Assembly (NCBI GenBank): GCA_000934385.1
Contig: KN880740.1
Span: forward strand, 1-26,039
Reading direction: 5' to 3'
Source of the DNA: Cylindrobasidium torrendii FP15055 ss-10
Taxonomy: Eukaryota; Basidiomycota; Agaricomycetes; Agaricales; Physalacriaceae
DNA: 26,039 bases
Both the position numbers and the translations under genes were made by a program. Positions 1 through 11,200 of this stretch are shown here, piece after piece. The stretch's first letter is position 1; every line of letters starts with the position of its first letter. The notes under the pieces are model-generated. The model was not told the DNA's origin. It made no database searches and saw nothing but the letters and a program-made list of their open reading frames with translations.

Positions 1-95
1 GTGCGCGGTGAACCTCTGTTAGAAGGACCAGCCCCATGGTAGGCATTATCATCCTTTGGCGTTGTTCTCCGCTTGGACTTGGGTCGCGCCTTCTT
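1..95. repeat. Left copy of 95-bp terminal direct repeat
   Basis: These 95 bases are identical, base for base, to 25945-26039, the last 95 bases of the window. They encode part of the basic C-terminus of the acidic-protein gene on the minus strand. A perfect repeat placed exactly at both ends is what a linearised circular sequence, or one collapsed unit of a tandem array, looks like. Confidence 0.97.
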
Positions 96-2106
96 TGCAG
101 CTGGCTTCGGCGTCTTCTTGTCGTCGCTGCTATCAGATGAGGCGCGGGAACGCTTCTTGGCCTTGACAGACCGAGAGTCAGACTGCTGGCGCCCCCTGTC
201 GTTGTCTCCAGCATTGTCGCCGTCTCCCTCATTGTCACTGTCTCCCTCATTGAGGCCATCTCCACCGTCCTCTCCTTCTCCATCTTTCTCGCCGTCTTCC
301 TCAGAGTTGTGGCCATCTCCATCGTCCTCTTCTTCTCCATGATTGTCGCCGTCTCCATCGTCCTCTCTTTCTCCATCTGAGCCACTGCCCTCGTCTCTGT
401 CTCCCTCGGTATCTCTGCCCTTGCCTTTTCCTCCGCCACTTGTGTTGCGTCCTCCGCTGTCCTCGTCCCCATCCCCATCGGAATCGCTATCCTCCGAGTC
501 ACCTCTCTCTGTGCCACTGTCGTCGTCTTCCCCTGCGCTGCGGCCCGCACCGTCGCCATCGCTGTCATCTCCTTCGAGGACACTGTCGTCGGGAATACTG
601 ACGTTGCCGTTTCGATCCTCGCTGCCGTCCCAGTCTGATTCAACCTCCTCCGGCGTTGAGCGGGAACTATGAATTGGAGGCGGCGACGAGCCAAGTGTGC
701 CGCGGCTGCTGGAAGACTCGTTATCCGAGCTGTACTCTTGCCTTTCTTGAGGGAACAAGTCCAATGCATCGTCGTCCTCGCTGTCTGCCAGTGGCAATTG
801 CAATGTGTTTGCAACTTCTAAATTGCTACGGGGGTTGCGAGGTCGTGTGGGGCTAGAAAACACTGGACCAAGGTCCTCGTCGTGATCTTCCACGTTTTGT
901 TTGGCAGAGTCGTCGTTGATGTCAACCTCTGGGTCGAGAAGGTCCGCAATGCTATTGTCGTCCGTATACATGTCAAGGCTTGCCGGGCTCGACGGCGTGA
1001 GACGTGTGGGGGACGTATCAGTGGTTGAACTGCCAATCTCCAGGTACATCTCCATGTCTTCAGCTGATAGCTTATGAGAACGTTCAGGCTCGTCCTTGAA
1101 GATATCTCGCGTCATGTCGGCAACTTCTGCAATGATGTCGACGTAGTCCGCTCTCAACCTGCTTCTGAATGGGATTTGGCCTACTCCGAGCATATCTTCC
1201 CAGTAGTGCATGTGCCAGCCTGTATTCCAGGTGAAGAACATTGGGTTACCATGGGACTTGAACGTCACCAAGGTGTTTGGGTCGTACAAATCAACGAATT
1301 TGGAGGTTAGCTTGCCAGTGACAGGGTCGATGATGTAGATTTCGATCCAGTCAAGAGCACCAGCAGGGAGCACGGCATACTCATAGTGAATGAGTGCGTG
1401 CTGATTGTCCGAGTCGAACTGAGGCAGGCCCTACGCAGGTGTGAGAAGGATGTGTATTGCAGAACTTTTGAGACGTACATTCTGTGAGTCATATCGGATA
1501 GGATCCTTTGCCGGGTCTTTGTTGTTGTTCCATACCCGGCGCAGTTGCGGAAGGAGCTCTATCTCGCCATTCTCCTTTCGTCTAATTGGGACAATGCAAA
1601 GCTTATGCGACTTGTCAAGAAGGTCATGTAGCGCTACGCTTACTGTAAAATCTGGTCAGAATCAATCACTCTCCAGTGTATGCCGGGGAACATACAGTAT
1701 ATTTGGTTGAACGCCGTATTGACGTTGAATTTCTCCGTTTTGGGCAATCCCAAAATGGACGTGGAAAGCTTCAACCAGCAATCCATTAAAGTACATTAAA
1801 CGAATTTAAGGGAAGACTCACTCCTTTTGACTCACTGACACCCAGTACGTGTGCACGCTCATTTGGTCTGTCTCTAGGGTCCTTATCTGAGATCGCACAG
1901 CCGGTACGCTTCGGAGAGTATTCGATTATATTTCTTATCGTATTCACTGCTTTCGTGCGCTTCCCTGGGGCATCTACGTCTGGTGTCTCAACATGGGAGG
2001 GTGCTAGTACGCGGTCGGTCCTCTCCGGGGTTATATCTGGATCGTTGTCCGGGGTGTACTCCGAGGACTCGGGAGGCGAGTATGTGACAGAGGTTCTATC
2101 GCTCAT
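1..2106 (-). CDS. Acidic low-complexity orphan protein, main part (3' end lies at the right edge of the window)
   Basis: I do not recognise this family. The start is the ATG at 2106. Exons read by eye are 2106-1822, 1768-1696, 1651-1479 and 1430 down to base 1, with introns of 53, 44 and 48 nt. The frame stays open at base 1 and continues at 25944 to a TAG at 25908-25910, giving about 665 residues. The N-terminus is Ser/Pro/Thr-rich. A middle part of about 200 residues looks folded, with many Trp, Tyr and Phe (for example FFTWNTGWHMHYWEDMLGVG). After that come long runs of Asp, Glu, Gly and Ser, and then a Lys/Arg tail ending RSKSRRGRGR. Acidic runs followed by a basic tail suggest a nuclear or chromatin-associated protein, but this is inference only. 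It is divergent from the orphan gene at 2424 across 317 bp. Confidence 0.75.
190..480 (-). repeat. Acidic low-complexity (minisatellite-like) coding repeat
   Basis: On the minus strand this stretch repeats imperfect short units built on GAY, GGN and GAR codons, giving motifs such as EGDSDNEGDGDN and EEDDGDGHN. It lies inside the last exon of the acidic protein and keeps the reading frame. Such tracts readily change length by slippage, so unit number may vary between strains. Confidence 0.75.
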
Positions 2107-2423
2107 ATCGAGAATGAGACAACAGAGACAGGCAGGCGGTGGGAGGAGCTCGTGGTGGCAACGGCAGTGGCAGTGGCGATGTTTGTGGTGAACGTTGGTG
2201 ATGGTCCAAAGGAAAGGTTGATTGCAAAAACGAGCCCATTATATACACCCAGATGCTGACTCATTTTTGCAGGCCGTACGGATTAGGAAGTAAAGGCTGT
2301 TACTTCGATCTCTACCGCATGGCGCAGGGCGGGCAGTTCCAGAGTCCGGCCCGATAGCCGGAATTGATCGCATGGTAATCGGGCTCGGCATTTCTCTTGT
2401 CCTTCCGCCATCACCACGACATC
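2107..2423. promoter_or_regulatory. Divergent intergenic promoter region
   Basis: These 317 bp separate the start of the acidic-protein gene (minus, 2106) from the start of the orphan gene (plus, 2424). A TATA-like TTATATACA lies at about 2239-2247 and could serve the plus-strand gene. No ORF here looks real. Confidence 0.4.
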
Positions 2424-3404
2424 ATGTCCCTGCTGTATCCTCAACATTGTGTCTCTTTGTCCCCGGAATTTGTCGAACCATCCATGACTGATGTATACTC
2501 CAATCGGCACTATATGCTGGTACGTCCAGCTATCCGCTCGTTCAGCTCAATCATCAAACGATATGCAGAAATCTGAGTTCGAATTCTACGCCGGGACACT
2601 TCCTGGTGAATTTGTTCGCATTTCGGAGAAACCAACGAATAAAATGCTCTGTGAGTCATGCTGCAGCGTGCAGCACGCGACCTCGCTAATTACCACCAGT
2701 ACAACCTAGCATCGCCTGCTTGTTGATCGACTCTACCGGCACATTCCAACCTCCAGACGAGGTACTACAGACCTCGCTGGACCTCTACACAGCTAACAGC
2801 CAGTGTAAACTCAAATTCCGAAAACGATTTGACTCGGTAAGTGCCTAGTTTATGCTGCTAAGCCAAGCTGATGCCCCGGACAGTTCCAGTGGCCAGCCGC
2901 CTCAGGGTGCTCCCTACTTGTCGAAGACTCTATCAAAACGATCTATACTAAACATCCTCTTACCGGCGAGGTGGAAGTACACAAGCATCCTTTCCCTCAG
3001 CTCCCCCTGTTTAACATCGTCGGCAAAGCCCATCCAGCTCTTCTTGCCCACCAATCGCTCCGATTCCGAATACACAACTATGATCGCACGCCCGGCGATA
3101 TCCTCAACAAGATCAAATATATGCGCCTAGACAATGCGATACACCCTGGATTTCGCAGAGATTGGTCGTGGTATTGGGCCAAGAAGGGGAAGGCTAGCGC
3201 ATCTGCGGGTGTCAAACGCAAGGCTTTGGGGGATGCAAATGTCGACCAGAAGCGACGTTGCAAGTCTTCGTCCAAAGACAAACTTGTACACACCCGCGAG
3301 GAGGTCGCGCCTTTGCCGGCGTCGCCACAGCGCAAACGCGTACGACGCCCTGTGCATGATATCCGCCCAACCAAGAAACTGCCTACTCGCTCGAGATGCC
3401 CGCC
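2380..3404 (+). repeat. Direct duplication, unit A (paralogous to 24420-25437)
   Basis: Nucleotide similarity to 24420-25437 starts about 45 bases before the ATG and runs through all exons and introns to just before the stop of this copy. By eye, the proteins encoded by the first three exons are about 85% identical. Both units point the same way. If the window is circular, they flank the acidic-protein gene on either side, within about 5 kb. Confidence 0.8.
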
Positions 3405-3417
3405 CCTGTCTGGATGA
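2424..3417 (+). CDS. Orphan basic protein, intact copy of a duplicated gene
   Basis: Function unknown; no domain recognised. Four exons, 2424-2519, 2569-2650, 2700-2836 and 2884-3417, are joined by introns of 49, 49 and 47 nt with good GT...AG borders, giving about 282 residues. The strongest support is the second copy at 24464-25322: it has the same three introns at the same codons with the same lengths, and most differences keep the protein similar. The first about 200 residues look globular (motifs EFEFYAGTLPGEFVRISE, HPFPQLPLFNIVGKAHPALL, RDWSWYWAKKGKAS). The tail is rich in Lys and Arg (KRKA, QKRRCK, QRKRVRRP) and could be a nuclear localisation region. There is no signal peptide or membrane segment. 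Start chosen at the ATG shared by both copies. Confidence 0.7.
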
Positions 3418-4060
3418 ACGTCAGGCGCTTTCACTGGAGTCTCGAGGAGTGTCCTGGCGACTCTTCCGCCGCTTGCATACCCCACGTTTGGAGTACATCG
3501 GCTTGCTGGGCCACAAAGTCGCCTCTATCGAGCGTGTAGGCATGCGTCAATGCCCTTCGTATGCCGGTAGTGTGTCACGCAGTTTTCTATGAGTGCCTCG
3601 GTATTTAGCCCAGTACCATTGTCGCTACATAGTACATAGTACACTGCTTCTTGGTGTAGAGCGCGCATACTCACCTGTTATCGTCCATACGTTACGCCAG
3701 TGGGAGCCTATTACTCAGGGCAGGGCTTTATGCCCTGTCTACCGCTGTTCTTGTTTATTGTTAACGACTACGCCGTATCAACATCGTCTCGAGTACCTAC
3801 CTACGACCTATATTAGCGGTGACCGGCCGTGGGAACGGTTGGCAAAGAATCCATATCACTGAGTGGCCTTTTCGATACGCGGACATTCCACCGAGCCATT
3901 AGGTCAGGAATGCGCACGCAATGGGCTGTTCATAAGATTGGATTAGCTTGTTCCGCTGCCCGCGTCAGCGGCGCATCGTCCGGGACTCGAACCGCAGACG
4001 TGCGGCAATGACCCAGAGTGAATACCTCTTGGCCAGTGACCACTACCATCGTAATCGACA
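3418..4060. other. Intergenic region, no gene seen
   Basis: About 640 bp lie between the orphan gene and UBC7. Short ORFs here are not supported by codon pattern or similarity. The minus strand at about 3976-4042 has A-box-like and B-box-like motifs of a tRNA, but the arms do not pair. The promoter of UBC7 must lie here; I see no convincing TATA box. Confidence 0.5.
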
Positions 4061-5024
4061 ATGGCCAACAAATCCTCGAGCGCGACTGCCCTGCGCAGGC
4101 TCATGACAGAATACAAGCAACTCACCGCCGGGGGTGCGTGTACAACCTGCTCGGACCGTCCGAGCCATGTCTGACGGACGTTCCGCAGGTGCCCCGGATG
4201 GCATGTTTACTGCAGGTGTGTCCTTCAGTCTCTCTCGCCCCAGCCTTTGAATAGTAACACGTAACTTGCGTAGGACCAATATCTGAGTCGGGTATGTCAT
4301 GCGGTCCAAGTCCAGTGCATGTAATGAACCGCAACTGGCTCATAGACTTCTTCCTCTGGGAGGCGCTCATCGAAGGACCGAAAGATACCCCCTTCGTAAG
4401 TGTCTGCAGCTCTGTGTATCCCATGCTTTTCAGTCTGGTGGTGGTGAGGATAGTATGTTGATCACCAGTGCAGGAAGGAGGCATCTTCTCGGCCAGATTA
4501 ACCTTTGTGCGTGGTCTCTGCGACATCGCAACATTTCCGCTCACATCGAGTGTGATTCGAAGCCAAGTGACTACCCGCTATCCCCATTCAAGATGAAGTT
4601 TGATCCACCTATCTTCCATCCAAACAGTAAGTGTCGAGTGCACTTTGTCGAAGAATTAAGAGCGTTCTAGTCGTCTCCTAGAACGAGATGAATAGGGCGC
4701 TTATTGACAAACACTGTGTTATAGTCTACCCAGATGGGAACGTGTGCATTTCGATTTTGCACACACCGGGCGACGACCCGACAATGTATGAGCAAGCGTC
4801 TGAACGCTGGAGCCCTGTGCAAAGCGTCGAGAAAGTGATTCTGAGCGTCATATCCATGCTCGCAGGCAAGTCGTATCAACTCCTCTATGCGCACTGGCTG
4901 ATGAGAAGTAGAGCCAAACCTGGAGAGCGGAGCCAACATCGACTGCTGCAAGCTGTATCGCGATAACCAACCTGAGTACGAGCGCATTGTTCGACAACAG
5001 GTCAAGGAGCAGCTGGGATTGTGA
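4061..5024 (+). CDS. UBC7: Ubiquitin-conjugating enzyme E2 (Ubc7/UBE2G2 type)
   Basis: This is an E2 enzyme that accepts ubiquitin from E1 on a cysteine and passes it on with RING E3 ligases. In yeast Ubc7 works at the endoplasmic reticulum membrane in ER-associated degradation, held there by Cue1. Eight exons (4061-4133, 4189-4215, 4274-4291, 4346-4395, 4474-4506, 4563-4626, 4725-4865, 4912-5024) give 172 residues, the normal family length. Seen directly: N-terminal [12 protein letters not shown], the HPN motif at 86-88, catalytic Cys at about 96 in GNVCISIL, the acidic loop PGDDP right after it that marks the Ubc7/UBE2G group, and the SGANID motif near the C-terminus. The intron at 4866-4911 begins with GC, not GT. 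Residue 76 is Phe in PLSPF where the family usually has PLSPP. It converges on the lactone oxidase gene. Confidence 0.95.
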
Positions 5025-6131
5025 GAGAATCATGAGTGGACGAAGTTTAACTTGCATAATGACATTGGAATGATACATTGGTGTAACATTAAGGGCGTAA
5101 TGTCAACATTTGCGCGACGAGAACGGGAGACCACAAACCGGTTGCATGTGGGGCTCAGCATTGCTGAGGATGCCATGGCCGTGCTTGGCGAACGAATCAA
5201 GTCACTGATGGTTCGTTCATTCAGGACGCGGCAAAACTCACGCTAGTATATACACAAGCAAGTGGTCTCAAGTTCGACTGAAGCATGGTACCCCCGCAGG
5301 AGACCTGGACAGCTTCGCCTTCCATTCACTGGTGTCTAATCTTTAGCATCCTCGTTGCGCATGCTGTCTGCACAGGACGTACTACACCCAAAAGCGACTG
5401 GTATGGTTAGCCTTTGTACTTCGTACCGTAAAATGCATATGATCTGTCAGATAAACTATATACTGTCTACCCCTCAAACACTCTAACGGAAGATGGTTCC
5501 TTCAAGACTGCCCAATGGACGACACGCTTCTGCTCGCGTCGTGTCGCGATCGAAAGATGTGTTCCCATATTAATTAATGAATCCCATTGTTCTCACATGA
5601 CCGTAGCATCTCCCGCCCTTCAAGTTAAAAGCTTAACACCCTGGAGGTCTGGACAATGGCTAATGGCTATGATGACGACGGCCGATGGGTTTGTATTGAA
5701 AGTGTTGTCCCATTGATAAGGCATCATTAGCGTTGAAACCACCGAGGCTTGCCCGAACTCAGCCGGGACCTTGCTCACAATGCTGACGAACCTACCGGTG
5801 CAAATCAATGCGCTCAAGGCATCGGCCTAGCTGCCGACGACCGGTGGACCAGGGACCGCTGCCTGCAAGACAAGCGCTTCAAAATCACAACGAAAAGTAT
5901 CCAAAACAAACATACCCGCATCCAGCGTCCATTCATGCAATCTAGTCGACACGGAATAAATCTAATCGGCGAGGAGGGTGAATAACTATACATAATGTAT
6001 ACAAGAAAGCAACAACATGCTTGAGCCAATATACATAATAAATCGTAATAAGTCATTTGAAGGTATGAAGCGAAGCGTTCACAGAAGAGACGCTCGGAGG
6101 TATTCAATTTTGGGTTGGACGAGGCTGCAAG
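5025..6131. other. Convergent intergenic region, no gene seen
   Basis: About 1.1 kb lie between the 3' ends of UBC7 (plus) and the lactone oxidase (minus), so this holds both 3' UTRs. A small 7-bp hairpin (arms 5520-5526 and 5540-5546) is present. The short ORFs on both strands show no recognisable protein features. Confidence 0.5.
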
Positions 6132-7806
6132 TTATACAGGCCGCGGCTTGAAGAAACGCCCTGATATTGGCTGGTCGTAGAAGTGCCGCTGCATGTACTC
6201 GTTGCGGAACAAGCCCGCGGGGTCCACTTCCTCCAGCACTTGCACGAACTCATCAAAATGCGGGTATAGCTGACGAATCGTTGCGCAGTTGAGGCCGTGA
6301 GATTTTGCCCAATGTGGTCGGCCGTTGTGTTTCGCGAGAATGTCCTCGAATGTTGCGAAAAGTTTGCGATAGGGAACCGGAAATCCGAAGGGCCTACAGA
6401 CACCGTTAGGTCAGGCAGGAATCGGACGAGCGGCGGGATAGACACACTTGAATTGCACGATGCCTATCCAGCAAGTCGGCTGGCCGTAGCTTGGACTCAA
6501 CCAAATGTCGTCTGCAGCTGAAAAACGGATTTCGATGGGAAAATGAGGTCGTAGTCCGCGTGGGTCCTCGTATTCTCTGGCAAGCCAGTCATGAAGCTCG
6601 CGTAGACAGGCTTGTGCGTTCGTGTAAGGTACAGCCCATTCGGTAGTGTATTGTAGGAACTGGTAAAGGTCAGTAACCAATGTCCACAACATGGGATAAA
6701 AGGGCTCACAAGGCAATCCAAGTTGAACACCCTGTGACTCTCATCAACTCTCACAGACCGCTCCCCCGTGAGCCAGCATAGGAAGTAGCCGGCCAGGTTT
6801 GTGACAGAAGGGATGTATCGCCCGACGAAGAGTAAAATCTGAAGGACGTGGAATCCAAGGATGTAATCGTAGAACCAGCTCGCTGGCTTGGTGTTGGGCT
6901 GTGATATTCTATGTTAGTACGCTTAGCGGGGGGGTCTGGACGGTAGAACGAACCTCCGCTGTACGATTCATCATGCCCACCCGTATCCGGTCCGCGGCTG
7001 GCGTCCAGGCTAATCGCACATGCTCCGCCGAGTGCGCAATCTCGTCAAGCTGGTCCACGACCTCCGAGAAAAGTCGGAGCTCTGCAACTTCCTGCAGCCT
7101 GAACGCCGGTTCGACCTCGAGCTCGACGTTGATGATGAGACCTGTTGCTCCGAGACCACAGAGGGAGGCGGTGAAGAGTGCTGTCCGCTCTGAGCGCGAA
7201 CACCGAACATAACTGCCGTCGGCCAAGAGGAGGGTGAGGGAGCAGACGTGCGTTGAAATAACACCATATGCAACACCGGAACCGTGTGTCGCAGTGGTGA
7301 CGATTCCACCGAGGGTCTGATCCGATATAGAGCCCACATTTATCATGGCAAGATGGTGGCGGGCTAGGTGTGCATGGAGCGCGTTGAGGGTGATGCCTGC
7401 CTGGGCAGTGACGCGCCTTTTCTCGACATCAACCTATTAGGAACAGGTGTGAGCCCGTGGCGGCGAGGGGTAAACGACATAGAGGGGACGATGGTGATGG
7501 CGGAAGCAAAAGAAAAATACGCACCGACACAAGCCGGTCCAAGCGCGTCGTACGCAACATGAACTCGGTCGTACATGCAATATCGCTCGGACTGTGCCCT
7601 ATGCCCGCTGCGCGAACCCCCTTTTTTTCCCGGCGGGCCAGTTCGAGTACCAGCTCGCACTCGTAAAGCGTTGTTGGCTCGAAGATTTGAAGCGGCGTGC
7701 AGCGATATGTTTCTGCCCAATTTGTAAACAACGGGCTTGATGGCACTGTGACCGGCACGAGAGCTGCATAGAGGTCCTCAATCGACAGTGACCGTGGAGG
7801 GGTCAT
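6132..7806 (-). CDS. ALO1: D-arabinono-1,4-lactone oxidase
   Basis: This flavoenzyme carries out the last step of fungal D-erythroascorbate synthesis, oxidising D-arabinono-1,4-lactone with O2 and releasing H2O2. In yeast it sits in the mitochondrial outer membrane. Exons 7806-7525, 7433-6954, 6898-6710, 6659-6448 and 6393-6132 give 474 residues, near the usual family length. The FAD domain (PCMH/vanillyl-alcohol oxidase fold) has AAGIGHSPSDIA, with His at about 71 in the place of the covalent FAD link, then GSISDQTLGGIVTTATHGSG at about 128-147. The C-terminal ALO domain has the HWAK motif at about 415-418. A hydrophobic stretch encoded near 6780-6890 (VLQILLFVGRYIPSV) could touch the membrane. 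Introns are 91, 55, 50 and 54 nt. A TATA-like element sits 35-41 nt upstream of the ATG. No key motif is missing. Confidence 0.92.
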
Positions 7807-7840
7807 GTTGGGTTCAGATAGACGCGTCGAATTTCCATCG

Positions 7841-7847
7841 CTTTATA
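7841..7847 (-). promoter_or_regulatory. TATA-like element of the lactone oxidase gene
   Basis: The minus strand reads TATAAAG 35-41 nt before the ATG at 7806. The match to a TATA box is good, but it is very close to the start codon, so the 5' UTR would be short. Confidence 0.4.
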
Positions 7848-8221
7848 AGTGGTTGCAGTCACTGCTGCTGGATCGGTAATTGATCTAACCAGGGCTGTGA
7901 CCGACCCGCTACCAAATTTATCGGCACTTGCCGATGTGCCTGTTTTCGGTAATCGTGGTGAAATCAGCGCTTCCTCTCATCGTGACGACAGCAATATCAT
8001 AGGGACCCACATTTAGTCGAAATCGCGCAATACCAAAAGTCACAGACTTGCTTGTCAAGCCGCGATCTGAGGCGAACCTTCAGCCGAGATACTCGTCACA
8101 CCGGTGGCGTACCACTCACATCGACCATTCTCATCGGTGTACACAGTGTTCCAAGATACATATAGATCAATCAACTCGTACAGACTACATGCAAGCCTCA
8201 TAGAGCTCCCCCCGCTAGACA
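7848..8221. other. Intergenic region between two minus-strand genes
   Basis: These bases hold the 3' UTR of the Hsp70-like gene (stop at 8222-8224) and the upstream promoter of the lactone oxidase. Reading frames extend into 8055-8221 from the left end of the Hsp70-like gene, but the spliced model stops at 8222, so they are not counted as coding. Confidence 0.5.
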
Positions 8222-11200
8222 CTAGTTCAAGAAATCGAATGTGACCCTGCAATGCGTCCGTGAGCGCCATGAGAGTCAATCCCTCAAGCAAAACAGCCCA
8301 CCTTCCCCATTCCTGATTGTCATACAATAGGATCCCCCTCACTTCTGCGCTGTCCAGCTCCAAGCCCAGCTCAAACTCTAAAGGGTGGTCAGTAGCTCGT
8401 CCACTGTTTCCACAAGTGGCAACACACCAGTGTAGAAGCCAACTCCGCCTGCTGCACCGCGTTGGAACGCAGGGAGCGACGATAAGTCGACTGTCCACTT
8501 GCAGAGCTCCGTCGTTTCGCCCTCGTCTGTGTACCGCATTAAATGGTCAGAGTCGCTCGTGTACATAACAGCGATGAACGCCGAATCTATACAAGGGGCA
8601 CATTGAGTATACCAAGGAGCTGTCCACCATAGCCACGCACCATGAGCCCCTTGCGAGAACTTGCTATCCATTCAGTAAGCACCGCTTCTGTGTCCGTTTC
8701 AAGGCCGACTTACCAGAACTTTGTTGTGAGTCGTTGCCTGCAGACTTTGGTCAGCAAGATCGATACGACCACACCGGAAGTTGGCTCACCCTCGCCTCAA
8801 AATGGCACCCTTCTGTACCAAGAACTGCAGCCTGAATCCTCGTTAGCTTCGCAACTTCGGCAAGGGTTGGAACCGACTAGCCTATTATCACAAATATGTA
8901 CACCAGCATCGTTTGTTCGGATGTACGCGGGCCTCTTCTGCCAATCCTCTGGCTCCGCGGGCAGCTTGACCTACAAGAAATCAGGGGACATGGCCAGGAG
9001 GAATTCGACCGCATACCTTTACAATATACGACCGCGGAGCAATGACACTCGCCACAAGTGGCCGCCTGGCCAGCCCATACCTCGCCGCTCCCCGTAGGGT
9101 AGCCGTATCAGCATCCACCGGGCGCGCTATCACACTGATTCGAGACGAAAAACGTTCCTATTTGTTTATGAGTCAAAGCACATTGATAGATAGGACGCCA
9201 TGGAGAAGATGTGGCGAAGGTACTCACCTCTACCCTCAGTTTCAAATACTCGCTCCCAGCGAAGCCTCCCACAAGCAAGAGTGCGTCAATTCGCTGATGG
9301 ACCTTGCGCGTCTGCTCCTCAATCATCTCAAGAACCTGATGGAAATTGATATCCACGTGGCTATGAGAAGTGGCGGGTGGAACGGACCTGCTCTATCACT
9401 GGGTCAAATCTAGAGCCTTGGTCAGCTTTACAATGAAGAGAAAAGTACGAGGAACGCTTACACTTCACGACGCAAAAGGTTTCCGGGGATGGTGAGTTGC
9501 CCGTCTATCAACCCAACGCTCGGATCGGTCGGGTCCTCCACATTGAAGCAAGTGAAGTGGAACATGGCATCTGTCGAAAACCATCAAATCTTCGGCGCCG
9601 TAGAGCCACTGTTCGCCATACCATCGTCCACCGGCCCTCGATAATCCAGCTTGTCACTCTCGCTGAATGAGTGCACTGTCGAAGAAATGAGCATCATTAC
9701 AAAGACCAAGCGCAAGAAGCGTCAACGTACTAAAGTTGGCAAGCGAAGCAGGGTCTAGATGAGCGGGATGGTCCTCAAGAAGCTGTAGGAGTGTAAACAA
9801 AGGCTTCTGGAAGTACTCGAGTTTTCGGTCACCGTTTTGACCAACTCGCGGAACCTTAAGTCCAAGAAGAGGCTACCACAGTTGGCGCCCGAACGCGCAG
9901 CAATTTCAGCGATTTCCAAATGCGCCATATTGCCAATGATCTTGACACGGTCAGACACAAGAGCGTACGCCATGTCGGACGCGTACCTTGTAAACCGCGA
10001 GGTCAACAGTTCCACCACCAGCGTCGCAGACAATGAAGTTCTGGGAAGGGCGAAGCCTGTGAAGGTCGGTAAGGTGTGCACAATGAACCGCAGCGGCCTC
10101 TGGTTCGGTGATGATGTGCAGACGTTCACGCCAATCCTTGTCACCCGCATGTGCACTTCGAACCATGCCAGCAGCAATGGCCGCTTCACGCATGATGTCG
10201 CAGCCCTTGGCATCCCAAGCCGCAGGAACTGTAAGCCACACATCGGCGGAGTCTACAGTCGCAAGTGATTCAGCAGGAGCCCTGCAGAATAGGACAACGC
10301 ACGTACTTAAGTCAGCGACAGCCCCAATTTCCCGCGTTATTTGCTCCTTCGCGTACTCCCATAGGCAGCTAAGGAAGTCGACAATAAGATCCATGGCTTG
10401 CTTCCCGGGCTGAAATGGATCTGATATCAGCAAAGCAAAGGCTTCCACAAAGAAAAAGGGGAGTGCGTACTGGGAGCGGAGGCAGCCGCGGGTCAACAGC
10501 GGACTGGTCCCGCAACGCGTGGGGTTCAAGAAAGAGCTTGAACCATTCGCACTTGAGCATGTCGGGCATCTCCGTCGCGTTCTTTGCTTCAAGTCCCCAT
10601 GCCAGCACTTGCCCAACATCGTCGTAGAGTAGACATGTTGGGATCTGGCAAACGGAATTCATTAACGGGTACACAAGGTATCATTATAGAACGCGTACCT
10701 TGCGGAAGTTCTCGAATGAACCAGGCCAGCTAAGGATTTGTTGGATAACGCCGCCTGCGAGACGTGAAGAGCCGTAGGACTGGCAATTGATGAGGAATGG
10801 CTTGGGCATTATACAGAGAGGACTTACAACACCAGAGAAAGTCGTTCCTACGTCCAGTCAGTCTTTCATCCTCTGATCCTGGTTGAAACGCACCAAAATC
10901 AACAGATACAGACAACTTTCCATCGTCCGGCACAGGTGTAGACTTATACGACCCCACAGGCGAAGTGGATATTGGAGGTGGGGATGTAGGATAGGGCATA
11001 GAAGCTCGCATTGAGTTGTTCATGCTTCCGTACGGGCTGCCCATTCCGTTTATCAGTGATGGCGGCCGTGGGGAAGGCGTTCCAGCATGCGTCGGCGGGG
11101 AGGCGGGGCGCAGATTCCAAGGTGATTGCGCGCCCGGCGGCGGCGGCGCAAAGTATCCTCCCCCACTATGCTGAGGCCCAATGTGCGCGGGAGGTGGGGT

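Noticed and set aside
73..672. Plus-strand Ser/Pro-rich reading frames (SPSPSSS type)
   Set aside because: They are the reverse complement of the acidic Asp/Glu/Gly tract of the minus-strand gene, which has the coherent spliced frame.
3134..3592. Second frame open in both copies of the orphan gene (GRGIG...GRLAHLRVSNARL)
   Set aside because: It overlaps exon 4 of the supported model in another frame, and its similarity between copies follows from DNA identity alone. No start or intron logic links it to the rest.
3965..4050. tRNA-like gene on the minus strand: A-box-like TGGCCAAGAGG and B-box-like GGTTCGAGTCC at normal spacing
   Set aside because: The T-stem has only two pairs, and neither the D-stem nor the acceptor stem pairs. 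At best it is a decayed tRNA fragment or SINE trace.
8832..8881. GC-AG intron in the Hsp70-like gene
   Set aside because: A GT-AG reading (about 8825-8876) also keeps the frame and changes only one residue, so the unusual donor is not needed.
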